Under the pieces are notes generated by a model. That model searched no databases. It was not told where the DNA came from and was given only the letters and a program-made list of their open reading frames with translations. Below, in pieces: positions 8,868-17,648 of a DNA stretch of 64,000 nt. The position numbers and the translations under genes were made by a program. The stretch is taken from assembly GCA_014075215.1 (NCBI GenBank), contig CP046177.1, positions 1,922,501 through 1,986,500 on the forward strand, read 5' to 3'. Each line of letters begins with the position of its first letter. Position 1 is the first letter of the stretch. This DNA comes from Flavobacteriaceae bacterium (lineage in GTDB: Bacteria; Bacteroidota; Bacteroidia; Flavobacteriales; Flavobacteriaceae).

Positions 8868-9146
8868 ATGGATAATATTTGGGAGCATAAAATAGATACT
8901 TTTGTTTCATTAGCTAATCATTTTTCAGTTAGAATGATTATGGTTGGTGGCGGAGCTGTCAATTTTCACGGCTACCAGAGACATTCGGCTGATGTGGATT
9001 TTTGGATTGATACTTCTGAAGAAAATTTAAAAAATTTGATATATGTTTTCAAGGAAATGAATTATGATATTGATGATTTCCCGGAGGAAATAAAAAATCA
9101 AATGCAGAATATTTCAGTAAAATTTTCTCCTACAGGAAATTCATAA
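8868..9146 (+). pseudogene. Truncated nucleotidyltransferase (AbiEii/MNT-like)
   Basis: From ATG 8868 the product is 92 aa: N-terminal helix, then MIMVGGGAVNFHGYQRHSAD, VDFWIDTSEENLKNLI and FKEMNYDIDDFPEEIKNQ. The GG...AVNFHG motif plus the DVDFWID pair is the nucleotidyltransferase active site of the AbiEii/DUF6036-like group. Family members continue for about 60-80 more residues. Here the reading ends at KFSPTGNS followed by TAA, and parC begins about 40 bases on, so the C-terminal helical domain has been deleted. Probably an inactive relic of a toxin-like module; a minimal MNT-type protein is less likely. Confidence 0.65.
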
Positions 9147-9187
9147 GAAAAACAATTAAAATTTAAGTGTCTAAACGTTTAAAATAT

Positions 9188-11833
9188 ATGGACGAAGAGA
9201 CTCACAAATACGAACACGATGAAGAATTGAAGAATCAACCGGAATCGGTCGAATCACAGGAAACCATTACGAAAGTAACAGGAATGTACAAAGAATGGTT
9301 TTTAGATTATGCATCTTATGTAATTTTAGAGAGAGCGGTTCCTGCGATTAATGACGGATTAAAGCCTGTACAACGCCGTATTATGCACGCTATGAAAGAT
9401 TTGGATGACGGACGTTATAATAAAGTGGCAAATATTGTAGGGCATACCATGCAATACCACCCGCACGGAGATGCTTCTATCGCCGATGCTATGGTACAAA
9501 TCGGGCAAAAAGAATTGCTGATTGATATGCAGGGAAACTGGGGAAATATTTTAACGGGAGACAAAGCCGCGGCTTCCAGATATATAGAAGCACGCTTATC
9601 AAAATTTGCATTAGAAGTTGTTTTTAACCCCAAAACTACGGAATGGCAGGCCTCCTATGACGGCCGGAAAAAAGAACCCGTAAACCTGCCTGTAAAATTT
9701 CCATTGTTGCTAGCACAAGGAGCAGAGGGCATTGCAGTAGGTTTATCCACAAAGATATTACCTCATAATTTCAACGAACTTATTGACGCTTCCATTAAAT
9801 ATTTAAAAGGAAAAAACTTTACGATAGTCCCCGATTTCCTCACCGGAGGCATTGCGGATTTTACCAATTATAACGATGGTATGAGAGGGGGAAAGGTGAG
9901 GGTTAGAGCAAAAATATCCCAGTTAGATAAAAAGACATTGGTCATCTCTGAAATTCCTTTCGGAACGACAACCACAACTTTAATTGAGAGTATTGTCAAA
10001 GCAAATGAAAAAGGAAAAATTAAAATCAAACGGATAGAAGACAATACGGCTGCAAATGTAGAAATCTTAGTTCATTTGCCACCGAATATCTCTCCAGATA
10101 AAACAATTGATGCGCTATATGCATTTACAAGCTGCGAAAATGCTATTTCTCCTTTATGCTGTATTATAGAAGATCACAAACCTCGCTTTATCGGAGTAAG
10201 TGAGATGCTAAAAACATCAGCAGACTATACGGTTTCGCTTTTAAAGAGAGAATTGGAAATTCAACTTTACGAATTAGAAGAACAATGGCATTTTGCCTCT
10301 TTAGAACGTATTTTTATTGAAAACAGAATCTATCGCGACATAGAAGAAGAAGAAACCTGGGAAGGTGTAATTGCTGCAATAAATAAAGGATTGCAACCAC
10401 ATATTGAAGATTTAAAAAGAGCCGTTACGGAAGAAGATATTGTACGATTGACGGAAATCAGAATTAAGAAAATTTCAAAATTTGATATCGACAAAGCCAA
10501 ATTATTTATAGAAAGCCTGGAAGATAAAATAGCGAAAATAAAAGATTATTTGGAACATCTGATTGACTATGCTATAGCTTATTTTAAAAAGCTAAAAGAA
10601 AAATACGGAAAAGGGAAAGAGCGCAAGACAGAGATCAGGATTTTTGATGATATTGTAGCTACGAAAGTAGTTATAAGAAATACAAAATTATATGTAAACA
10701 GAGAAGAAGGTTTTATTGGAACTTCATTACGGAAAGATGAATATGTTACTGATTGTTCGGATATAGATGATATTATTGTTTTTAGAAAAGATGGTAAGAT
10801 GGTGGTGACAAAGGTAGCGGCAAAGACTTTTATAGGAAAAGATATTATTCATATTGCGGTGTTTAAAAAGAAAGATAGGAGAACGGTGTATAACATGATG
10901 TACAGAGATGGCAAAAATGGCCCCAGTTATATGAAACGTTTTACGGTTACCGGAGTAACTCGTGATAAAGAGTATGACTTAACGACAGGAAGTGCTAATT
11001 CCGTGGTACATTATTTTTCTGCTAATCCGAACGGAGAGGCGGAAGTGGTTACTATTTTGCTACGGGCAGTAGGGAGTATTAAAAAATTAAAGTGGGATAT
11101 TGATTTTGCGGATTTGGCAGTAAAAGGAAGAGCTGTAAGGGGGAATACCATTACCAAATACGCAATTCGTAAAGTCGAATTTAAATCGGCAGGAATCTCT
11201 ACCCTAAAGCCTCGTAAAATTTGGTTTGACGATACCGTGAAACGCTTAAATGTTGACGGAAGAGGAGTACTGTTAGGAGAATTTAAAGCTGAAGATAAAA
11301 TTCTAATTGCCACACAAACGGGAAAAATCAAAGCAGTTACACCGGATTTAGGAATGCATTTTGAAGATACAATGATCGTTTTGGAAAAATGGAAACCTAA
11401 AAAACCCGTTTCCGTGATCTATTTTGACAGAGAAAAAGAACGCTACTTTGTGAAGCGTTTTCTGATAGAAACAGTTGATAAAGAAGAGCTATTCATTTCC
11501 GAACACCCAAGATCACAGTTGGAAATTATTGCTACGGATTACAGGCCTGTTGCCGAGGTTCAGTTTTCAAAACGCTCATTAAAGAATATTGAAGTTAACT
11601 TTGAAGATTTTATTGCCATTAAAGGAATTAAAGCACTGGGGAATCAACTGACTGCAGAAAAGATAAGGAAAGTTAATTTGCTTACGCCTTTACCTTATGA
11701 TGAGCCGGAGGAACTATCCGTAGACACTATGGAAGTTGTCGAAGAAGAAATAGTTGAAGGCGATAAGAAAAAAATTGCTGATGAAAGCACGAATACCGAA
11801 AATGAAGATGAAGGGCAAACAACATTGTTTTAA
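9188..11833 (+). CDS. parC: DNA topoisomerase IV subunit A
   Basis: ATG 9188 gives 881 aa; a GTG at 9167 in the same frame would add seven residues and cannot be excluded. The winged-helix/tower region (AINDGLKPVQRRIMHAM, HTMQYHPHGDAS) precedes the catalytic tyrosine in AASRYIEARL (about residue 132 from ATG 9188), which forms the covalent DNA link. GyrA-box-like beta-propeller repeats follow after about residue 500 and the tail is acidic (EEEIVEGDKKKIADE), both usual for flavobacterial ParC. It partners the upstream ParE. The product length and conserved motifs suggest it is intact despite the decayed gene in front of it. Confidence 0.95.
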   Translation: MDEETHKYEHDEELKNQPESVESQETITKVTGMYKEWFLDYASYVILERAVPAINDGLKPVQRRIMHAMKDLDDGRYNKVANIVGHTMQYHPHGDASIADAMVQIGQKELLIDMQGNWGNILTGDKAAASRYIEARLSKFALEVVFNPKTTEWQASYDGRKKEPVNLPVKFPLLLAQGAEGIAVGLSTKILPHNFNELIDASIKYLKGKNFTIVPDFLTGGIADFTNYNDGMRGGKVRVRAKISQLDKKTLVISEIPFGTTTTTLIESIVKANEKGKIKIKRIEDNTAANVEILVHLPPNISPDKTIDALYAFTSCENAISPLCCIIEDHKPRFIGVSEMLKTSADYTVSLLKRELEIQLYELEEQWHFASLERIFIENRIYRDIEEEETWEGVIAAINKGLQPHIEDLKRAVTEEDIVRLTEIRIKKISKFDIDKAKLFIESLEDKIAKIKDYLEHLIDYAIAYFKKLKEKYGKGKERKTEIRIFDDIVATKVVIRNTKLYVNREEGFIGTSLRKDEYVTDCSDIDDIIVFRKDGKMVVTKVAAKTFIGKDIIHIAVFKKKDRRTVYNMMYRDGKNGPSYMKRFTVTGVTRDKEYDLTTGSANSVVHYFSANPNGEAEVVTILLRAVGSIKKLKWDIDFADLAVKGRAVRGNTITKYAIRKVEFKSAGISTLKPRKIWFDDTVKRLNVDGRGVLLGEFKAEDKILIATQTGKIKAVTPDLGMHFEDTMIVLEKWKPKKPVSVIYFDREKERYFVKRFLIETVDKEELFISEHPRSQLEIIATDYRPVAEVQFSKRSLKNIEVNFEDFIAIKGIKALGNQLTAEKIRKVNLLTPLPYDEPEELSVDTMEVVEEEIVEGDKKKIADESTNTENEDEGQTTLF

Positions 11834-11868
11834 TCGATAGTTATATATACCAATTGATACATTAGTTT

Positions 11869-13017
11869 TCACTTCATCTTTTCAAAAAAGGTAAGCCTAT
11901 AATTCGGAAGCAAATCAGGTTTAGTAATTTTAATGATATCCTTTAACACCAAATCGGGTCTGGTTGGCGCTAATTCATAATAGATTACTCCGCCTGTTTT
12001 CCCTTTTTTTGTGGTTGGTGTATAGATATGATCGTTTTTAAAAGCAGCAAAACTTCCATAAAGGGGATTACTGTCTAATAATTGTTTTTTAGTTGAAAAA
12101 TAGCCGGGAGCAATCCAATATTCAGCAGTTTGTCCTTTATCAAAAACACTCTCGAAACTCAAAGACAAGCTTCCTTTCCCTTTCGTATTTTTCCATAGAT
12201 AGCTTAAATTGGCATCTGCTAAATACCGTGCAACAAAACTGTCTCCCGCCGGTAAATTCCATATATCTTTATTCATAACGGATCCGGAAAGGACAGTAGG
12301 CTGCTTTGTAGCGTTATTTGCAATCGCTTTTGCGGCAATATAATCTTGCTCTATTTTACGAAAAATACTATCTGCTTCTCTGGTTTTATCAAATAATACG
12401 CCAAAAAACTTAATCCATTCAGCTCTTCCCAACGGAGTATCTTCCAACCAATCGCCGTTTAAAATTACCGGTATGTCGGCTTTTTTTATAATGTCATACG
12501 AAGTATCATTTCCATATACGGAAAATCCGACTACTATTTCAGGATGTATGTCAATTAATATTTCCGTATTTAATTCCGCTTCTTTTCCCAGTTCTGTAAT
12601 TTTTCCCGAATCGATCAGTGCCCTTGTTTTATCCGAAGAAACATACCTGGTGTTGGGAAAACCGACAATACTATTTTCGTTTTCCAAAAGCTCCACCATA
12701 GGAATATGAGTTGTAGATGTAAGCACAATACGATTGACAGGAACATGTATTTCATTGGGCATTCTGTCATATAGAACAGCACCTTTGAGTTTTGTATAAA
12801 TTCTATATACAATAGTATCGGAAGAATTTAAAAAAGGAGTGTTTACAATAAGCTCTTTATAGTTTTCATAGTATCGAATATCAAAACCTTTAGCGTATTT
12901 TACCAACTCTTTTTCTTGTGAGGTTTCATACGTTTTTTTTACGGTATTTTTTCGATCACAAGAAGTTAAAAGGACCCATAAAAGAAAATATATTTTGATA
13001 TATGAAAGGATTCGCAT
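11869..13017 (-). CDS. ABC transporter substrate-binding lipoprotein (cobalamin/iron-chelate type, BtuF-like)
   Basis: 382 aa with a type II signal peptide and lipobox cysteine at residue 20 (LLTSC). The mature part has the TroA/BtuF fold pattern: RIVLTSTTHIPMVELLENENSIVGF at the start of the first lobe, then a long linking helix (IIKKADIPVILNGDWLEDTPLGRAEWIKFFG) and the second lobe (SYLWKNTKGKGSLSLSFESVF). It would sit in the periplasm and hand substrate to a BtuC/FecD permease, which is not in this window. The cobalamin riboswitch and TonB receptor are divergent neighbours, which favours B12 as substrate, though iron complexes are possible. Two foldback elements lie in the divergent intergenic region. 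Confidence 0.85.
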   Translation of the reverse strand: MRILSYIKIYFLLWVLLTSCDRKNTVKKTYETSQEKELVKYAKGFDIRYYENYKELIVNTPFLNSSDTIVYRIYTKLKGAVLYDRMPNEIHVPVNRIVLTSTTHIPMVELLENENSIVGFPNTRYVSSDKTRALIDSGKITELGKEAELNTEILIDIHPEIVVGFSVYGNDTSYDIIKKADIPVILNGDWLEDTPLGRAEWIKFFGVLFDKTREADSIFRKIEQDYIAAKAIANNATKQPTVLSGSVMNKDIWNLPAGDSFVARYLADANLSYLWKNTKGKGSLSLSFESVFDKGQTAEYWIAPGYFSTKKQLLDSNPLYGSFAAFKNDHIYTPTTKKGKTGGVIYYELAPTRPDLVLKDIIKITKPDLLPNYRLTFFEKMK

Positions 13018-13036
13018 ACAACAGGTTTCTATATTA

Positions 13037-13196
13037 TACCATTTATCACTTGAGATTACCGTAATAAAATGCTCTTTTTTCCTTTCTTGTTCGCTATAAA
13101 AAGAAACCGTAACTAAGGCTATGCTTTATTTTTATAACTTCAATAAAGAAAAAAATCATCATTTTCTTTTACAGTAATTTCAAATAATAACTGGTA
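13037..13196. repeat. Foldback MITE, family C (160 bp)
   Basis: The left arm starts taccatttatcacttgagat; the reverse complement of the right arm starts taccagttattatttgaaat. They match at about 28 of 33 positions and most differences are transitions. The unit is 160 bp like families A and B and is flanked by a 3-bp duplication, tta (13034-13036, 13197-13199). No second copy was seen in the window. It sits in the upstream region of the binding-protein gene. Confidence 0.7.
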
Positions 13197-13288
13197 TTAC
13201 AAGATTACAAAATGTTTTTGAAGTGTCTTTCTTCTATTTTAACTTTTAGCAAATAGAAAAAACTAAAGGAGTTCTTTATAAAATATAC

Positions 13289-13296
13289 TACATTTG
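13289..13296 (+). promoter_or_regulatory. Candidate -7 element for the riboswitch/TonB receptor transcript
   Basis: TACATTTG matches TAnnTTTG exactly. No clear -33 TTG is placed 19 bases upstream. If used, transcription would start near 13302 and run through MITE A2 before reaching the cobalamin riboswitch. No better match was seen between the MITE and the aptamer. Confidence 0.35.
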
Positions 13297-13322
13297 TTGT
13301 GATTTTGGTTATCATTATTAAT

Positions 13323-13482
13323 GAACTCATTTTGACTTTTTCTATTTCCTGAAAAATGACTGAAATTCACCTATATTTCGTTACTTTTTTTACCTGTAGC
13401 ACTGCTATAGCTTTCAAAAAGTGCCTTATCTAGTTAAATTTCAGTTCATTTTTGGTTAAAGACAAAAAGTCAAAACGAGTTC
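13323..13482. repeat. Foldback MITE, family A, copy A2 (160 bp)
   Basis: Same element as 4935-5094 with ends gaactcattttgacttttt / aaaaagtcaaaacgagttc and a 3-bp duplication aat (13320-13322, 13483-13485). It ends directly at the 5' edge of the cobalamin riboswitch, so it either lies in the untranslated leader or has separated the promoter from the aptamer. Confidence 0.9.
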
Positions 13483-13485
13483 AAT

Positions 13486-13650
13486 TCGGTTAGTAATGAT
13501 ATTAAAAGGGAATTCGGTGTAAATCCGAAACTGTTCCCGCAACTGTAAGCTACAAAGCTTGTAACAAAAAACTTTTGACCACTGTTTTACATGTAAAATG
13601 GGAAGGTTTGTTACAAGACGCAAGTCAGGAGACCTACCTTAATCACAAAT
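13486..13650 (+). ncRNA. Cobalamin riboswitch
   Basis: The conserved aptamer landmarks occur in order: aaaagggaattcggtgtaaa (13504-13523), ccgaaactgttcccgcaact (13525-13544), an expanded peripheral stem around 13550-13615, then the B12 box gcaagtcaggagacctacc (13620-13638). The aptamer ends about 130 bases before the TonB-receptor start. The stretch 13650-13690 (aaaaaacttt, cgggataagg) probably forms the expression platform. It should bind adenosyl- or hydroxo-cobalamin and lower receptor expression when B12 is plentiful. Confidence 0.93.
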
Positions 13651-13777
13651 AAAAAACTTTCGGGATAAGGGTTTGTGTGCTGTCATTACGCAAAAAACTT
13701 ACCTGATTTATTTATAAGAATTAAAGGATTGAAAAATTCAATATTGAGAATTTAAAATTTATATAAATCACCAAAAA

Positions 13778-15700
13778 ATGAAAAAACAATACGTGTTTTT
13801 TAGTATGCTATCAATGTATTTGGTGGGTACTAAAATAGTTGCCCAAAATGGAGAAGACAAGTTAGAAGTACTTGAAGAAGTTATCATTTCCGCAACAAAA
13901 TTTGAATCGAAAAAAGAAAATACGGGCAAAGTAGTCTACAAGATTACTCAAAAAGATATACTCAACAATGCAGGGAAAACAGTACTAGACATGCTAAATA
14001 CCATTCCGGGAATAGAGATCAGGGGAACAAACACAAATTCTTCCGAGCCCAGAAGTACCTATATCAGAGGTGGAAGAAGCAGGCAAGTTTTAGTTTTAAT
14101 AGATGGAGTTCCGGTATCGGATCCGTCGGGAATTGATCAGGAATATGATTTGAGGTTGCTATCTTTAAATCAGATAGAAAGTATTGAAATTTTAAAAGGG
14201 GCATCGTCAACTCTATATGGAACCGGAGCAGCAACGGGAGTTATCAATATCAGGCTTAAAAAAGCATCAAAAAAACAAGTTAAAGCGGTATATGAAGCAA
14301 ATTTAGGAACCAATAATACTGCAAACATAAGGAGTTCAGATTTATTTGACAGGAGTCAGAATCTAAACATTAGCGGGATTTTGGGAGATGTTCACTTTTT
14401 AGCCTCCTATGGTTTGGCAGGTACTGACGGAATGTCATCAGCCAGAAGTAATACGGATACTGTTTTCGAAGATGATTTGTATACAAGTAATAACGGATTT
14501 TTCAAATTAGGTTATAAATTTAATGACAAACTATCCTTGGAAAGTTTTTTGAATTTTGATGAATTTAAATATGATTACGATGCGGGAAATTATGTTGATT
14601 CAGATGTTAATAATGGATTGCATACACAATTAAGAATAGGCGTAAGGCCAAGATTTAAGTATACATCAGGAGAATTTTATATTCTGGTTACAGTTAATAA
14701 AATAAAGAGAACAAATACCACTACTTCCACTTTTGTATTTGAAGGAAGAAGCACAAATATAGATTTGGTAAACAAAATAAATTTCCCGGAAAATAAATTG
14801 CAATTAATTACGGGGTTTAACTATCAGGAGCATAGCAATTATACTATTTCTCCGTTTGGAAATATAGATAAAGAGATTGCTAATTTTTCTACCAAAGACC
14901 CATATTTGTCATTGGTTTACATCGCAGATTATGGTTTGAGTGCTACTATTGGAGGGAGGTTAAATGTGCACAGCTTATATGGAAATCACTTTGTATACGA
15001 TGCTAATATATCTTACAAAATTATCAATGATGAAAAATTAAAAATAAGGGCTTTATCTTCCTATAGTACAGCTTTTATAGCACCGAGCACCTATCAGCTC
15101 TTTTCCGATTTTGGCAATACATCTCTACAACCCGAGACCAGTAAAACCATAGAATTTGGGTTGAATTCTTCTTTCAAAAATGTGTTGGATTTTAGCATTG
15201 TTTATTTTAACAGAGAAGAAAAAGATGCTTTTATATTTCAGAGTTTGAATGCACCTCCCTTTGGAGTTTATATAAATTCCGGAGAAACGCTAAAAGTAAA
15301 TGGTATTGAATCGGAAATTACAATAAAACTTCCAAAAAAGATACAAATAGTAGCGGGATATACGTATACAAACAAAAAACAAGATATAGATTACATTCCT
15401 AAAAATAAATTGATCGCATCTGTTGAGGTCAGTACCATTAAAAAAACATTTTTATCTTTAGTATATAAAAATACGGGAGGACGGTTGGCAAGATATTTTG
15501 ATGCAAATACATTTGCTACCGCTTCTCAAGACTTACCTGTTTATCAACTGTTGGATATCAATATGAATCACAAGATATTAGACGGAAAAGTCACACTATT
15601 TGGATCAGTAACAAACCTTTTCAACGAAGATTATGAAGATATTTTAGGGTATTCAACCAGGGGTAGAAACTATAAATTCGGATTGAGATTACAATTATAA
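13778..15700 (+). CDS. TonB-dependent outer-membrane receptor, BtuB-like (cobalamin uptake)
   Basis: 640 aa with a signal peptide (residues 1-23, ending IVAQ). A TonB-box-like segment (LEEVIISATKFE, about 31-42) is followed by a plug domain (KITQKDILNNAGKTVLDML, STYIRGGRSRQVLVLIDGVP, IEILKGASSTLYGTGAATGV). A 22-strand-type barrel ends in GYSTRGRNYKFGLRLQL with an aromatic/hydrophobic C-terminus. It lacks the carboxypeptidase-like SusC extension. It imports a scarce ligand across the outer membrane using TonB energy; the cobalamin riboswitch in its leader identifies the ligand as cobalamin or a related corrinoid with good confidence. ATG 13778 immediately precedes the signal peptide. Confidence 0.92.
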   Translation: MKKQYVFFSMLSMYLVGTKIVAQNGEDKLEVLEEVIISATKFESKKENTGKVVYKITQKDILNNAGKTVLDMLNTIPGIEIRGTNTNSSEPRSTYIRGGRSRQVLVLIDGVPVSDPSGIDQEYDLRLLSLNQIESIEILKGASSTLYGTGAATGVINIRLKKASKKQVKAVYEANLGTNNTANIRSSDLFDRSQNLNISGILGDVHFLASYGLAGTDGMSSARSNTDTVFEDDLYTSNNGFFKLGYKFNDKLSLESFLNFDEFKYDYDAGNYVDSDVNNGLHTQLRIGVRPRFKYTSGEFYILVTVNKIKRTNTTTSTFVFEGRSTNIDLVNKINFPENKLQLITGFNYQEHSNYTISPFGNIDKEIANFSTKDPYLSLVYIADYGLSATIGGRLNVHSLYGNHFVYDANISYKIINDEKLKIRALSSYSTAFIAPSTYQLFSDFGNTSLQPETSKTIEFGLNSSFKNVLDFSIVYFNREEKDAFIFQSLNAPPFGVYINSGETLKVNGIESEITIKLPKKIQIVAGYTYTNKKQDIDYIPKNKLIASVEVSTIKKTFLSLVYKNTGGRLARYFDANTFATASQDLPVYQLLDINMNHKILDGKVTLFGSVTNLFNEDYEDILGYSTRGRNYKFGLRLQL

Positions 15701-15712
15701 AAAGAGATTCCT

Positions 15713-15746
15713 AAACCTCACAGGTTTTTAAAAACCTGTGAGGTTT
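15713..15746. terminator. Bidirectional Rho-independent terminator
   Basis: A perfect 34-nt palindrome, two 17-base arms aaacctcacaggttttt / aaaaacctgtgaggttt, with T-runs on either side. It lies between the convergent TonB receptor and the hypothetical gene at 15749 and can stop transcription from both. Confidence 0.9.
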
Positions 15747-15748
15747 TA

Positions 15749-16261
15749 TTATAGTAGTTTTTTTACTTCATGCTTAATAAATGTAATGGCAGTATCTGTA
15801 GGAGGTGCTATTTTGGAATACTGCAATAATACATTTTCCCTGAAATCATTTGCAGAATCCGAATTTTCCGAAACCTGTTTCAACTTGTTGATTACTGCGG
15901 TTTTAGAAGTAATAATTACGTTCCAACACTGATCCGATATATAGATTTGCTGTACCATGTTATGCTCAAACTCCTGTTCTATATTGCCAATTAAAAGTTG
16001 TAGATAGCTATTCGTTTTATTTCCTATGGGTTTTACTCTCAGTAATAATTTAATAGGATTAATACGTTCGCAAAATAATAGTATCCGCTCATAAGCTTGC
16101 AACTTCATATGTAAAGCATCGCTTTTATTTTTGTTGAGCAAAGCAATTTTTTTATCGCCTCTGTTTTCTATTAAAAGCCTCTTAAATATATAAAAAGCAA
16201 CTCCGCCCGTAACCAGAGCAGGTAGCATATATAACAAACCCTGTATGATTATATCTTCCAT
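15749..16261 (-). CDS. Conserved hypothetical membrane-anchored protein
   Basis: 170 aa with one N-terminal transmembrane helix (IIIQGLLYMLPALVTGGVAF, about residues 4-23), followed by a basic stretch and a soluble alpha-helical domain rich in conserved-looking segments (LQAYERILLFCERINP, ISDQCWNVIITSKTAVINKL). Proteins of this shape are common in Flavobacteriia without known function. Its start overlaps the end of the DUF3307 gene by 13 bases, so the three genes SatD - DUF3307 - this one are almost certainly co-transcribed and translationally coupled. Predicted inner membrane, cytosolic C-terminus. Confidence 0.75.
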   Translation of the reverse strand: MEDIIIQGLLYMLPALVTGGVAFYIFKRLLIENRGDKKIALLNKNKSDALHMKLQAYERILLFCERINPIKLLLRVKPIGNKTNSYLQLLIGNIEQEFEHNMVQQIYISDQCWNVIITSKTAVINKLKQVSENSDSANDFRENVLLQYSKIAPPTDTAITFIKHEVKKLL

Positions 16262-16974
16262 TTTAAATCAATATATAAAAACAACAATCCGGTTATGATT
16301 GCCATACCAAAACTCAATAAGGTGCCAATTAAAATATACTCTGTTAATTTCCTGTCTTTAGAAGAGGTTAAATCACCAAATCTAAAAATGGATTTTGCTG
16401 CCATTAAAAAACCAATTGCCGCCCATTGATTGATAACAATAAAAATAAAAACTAATAAACGTTCTAACATGCCAATATATTTTCCGGCTTCAGATAGCGA
16501 ATCATCCTCTTTATCTTCAGTATACGGATGCCACCTGGAAATAATGGTTTTAATAAAAACAGCACTTACAAAAGTTGCAAAAACGATAAAAACAATATAC
16601 AATAGGTTACTGAAACTAATAATTTTTGCTAATGAAATTTCAAAATTACCGTAATAAGAAGCAATACCTGCCAAAACAATAATATGCAATAACTGATCTA
16701 TAAAAAATAAACTTCGCTTCGTTTTTTCGGTTTGTATGGATATTTTTAAAGCATCAATAAAAAAATGTGAAATGATAATTACAGCAAAACCCAACCAATA
16801 GTTTTTAAAATTCGATTCTAAAAATAATAAGAGTAATAAAGCATGTACAGCTATATGTTTGTACAAACCAAACGATCGAATCTTCTTCTCCTCTTTACCT
16901 TTTATCCATTGTTTTGGCTGAAAAACAAAATCTCCTAAAAAGTGAGCTAATAACAGTTTTAAGAATAATACCAT
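16249..16974 (-). CDS. DUF3307 family membrane protein
   Basis: 241 aa, polytopic. It begins with the DUF3307 signature LLAHFLGDFVFQPKQWIKGKEEKK; the HxxxD...Q pattern near the first helix is typical of the family. Further hydrophobic helices follow (YWLGFAVIIISHFFIDALK, LLYIVFIVFATFVSAVFIKTI). The family is found next to SatD-like genes in many bacteria, but its biochemical role is unknown. The ATG at 16974 abuts the stop codon of the SatD gene, so the genes form a tight operon. Confidence 0.85.
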   Translation of the reverse strand: MVLFLKLLLAHFLGDFVFQPKQWIKGKEEKKIRSFGLYKHIAVHALLLLLFLESNFKNYWLGFAVIIISHFFIDALKISIQTEKTKRSLFFIDQLLHIIVLAGIASYYGNFEISLAKIISFSNLLYIVFIVFATFVSAVFIKTIISRWHPYTEDKEDDSLSEAGKYIGMLERLLVFIFIVINQWAAIGFLMAAKSIFRFGDLTSSKDRKLTEYILIGTLLSFGMAIITGLLFLYIDLKWKI

Positions 16975-17595
16975 TCATGATTGATTTATATAAGACAAAA
17001 CTAATTTTCTATATCGTTTTTCTAACTTTAAAAGCTCATCTATTCCCGCGCGTTTTCTACGCTCACTGGCACTACTCTGAGAAATACCTAACAGATGTGC
17101 CAATTCTTTTTGAGTTTGGTTAGGTTCCATTTTTAAAGTATGATTAACGAGTTCGGCAGAGTTTTGTGTCCAATGGTCCATAACCAGTAAACCCAAGCTT
17201 AAAGAAATATTCATTTCCTGATCTAACGCTTCCCAGGTAGATTTTATAGCGAGTGTTTGTTTCTTTAAAAAATTGTCAAAACCATATCCGGAGTTTATAA
17301 AAGCTTGTCCGCTTGATTCGGTAATTCTATTAGAATCAAAATCTTTTGAGCCGATACCTATCGCCATCCTGACATCCAGATCTTTAATAGTTTTTACAGC
17401 GGCTTTAATCTTCATTACTTCTAATAATGTTGTACTTGCATCTGAAATTTCTAACTGAAAACTATCTCCTCTGTATATTTCCCAGGTTTTTGGAGAAGAT
17501 CCAATCCTATTAAACACTTCCTTTAATAGTGGAAGCCACAATGTATTGGAAACATCCCTGGAATTAATAATATCTCCGGTAACGATACTGGTCAT
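16975..17595 (-). CDS. SatD family protein with C-terminal helix-turn-helix
   Basis: 206 aa from ATG 17595; a GTG at 17601 would add two residues, but the family begins (M)TSIVTGDIINSRDV. The N-terminal two-thirds carries SatD features: the TGDIINSR start, WEIYRGDSFQLEI and DVRMAIGIGS. The C-terminal part, TQKELAHLLGISQSSASERR, is a clear helix-turn-helix, so the protein may regulate DNA. SatD was named from an acid-tolerance locus in streptococci; its biochemistry is not known to me. It heads the operon with DUF3307, and three phased palindromes lie upstream, which makes autoregulation plausible. Confidence 0.82.
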   Translation of the reverse strand: MTSIVTGDIINSRDVSNTLWLPLLKEVFNRIGSSPKTWEIYRGDSFQLEISDASTTLLEVMKIKAAVKTIKDLDVRMAIGIGSKDFDSNRITESSGQAFINSGYGFDNFLKKQTLAIKSTWEALDQEMNISLSLGLLVMDHWTQNSAELVNHTLKMEPNQTQKELAHLLGISQSSASERRKRAGIDELLKLEKRYRKLVLSYINQS

Positions 17596-17612
17596 ACACA
17601 CTAAATTGTATG

Positions 17613-17643
17613 TAAAGATACATTTTTATATATAAAAATCAAA
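17613..17643 (-). promoter_or_regulatory. Candidate promoter of the SatD-DUF3307 operon
   Basis: On the minus strand TTTG (17643-17640), 19 bases, TATCTTTA (17620-17613): one mismatch to the Bacteroidetes consensus TTTG-N19-TAnnTTTG. The start would fall near 17606, giving a leader of about ten bases before ATG 17595. Confidence 0.6.
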
Positions 17644-17648
17644 AAAAT

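Noticed and set aside
15738..15932. A 64-aa plus-strand ORF after the TonB receptor
   Set aside because: It starts inside the terminator palindrome and is antisense to the coupled hypothetical gene at 15749-16261.
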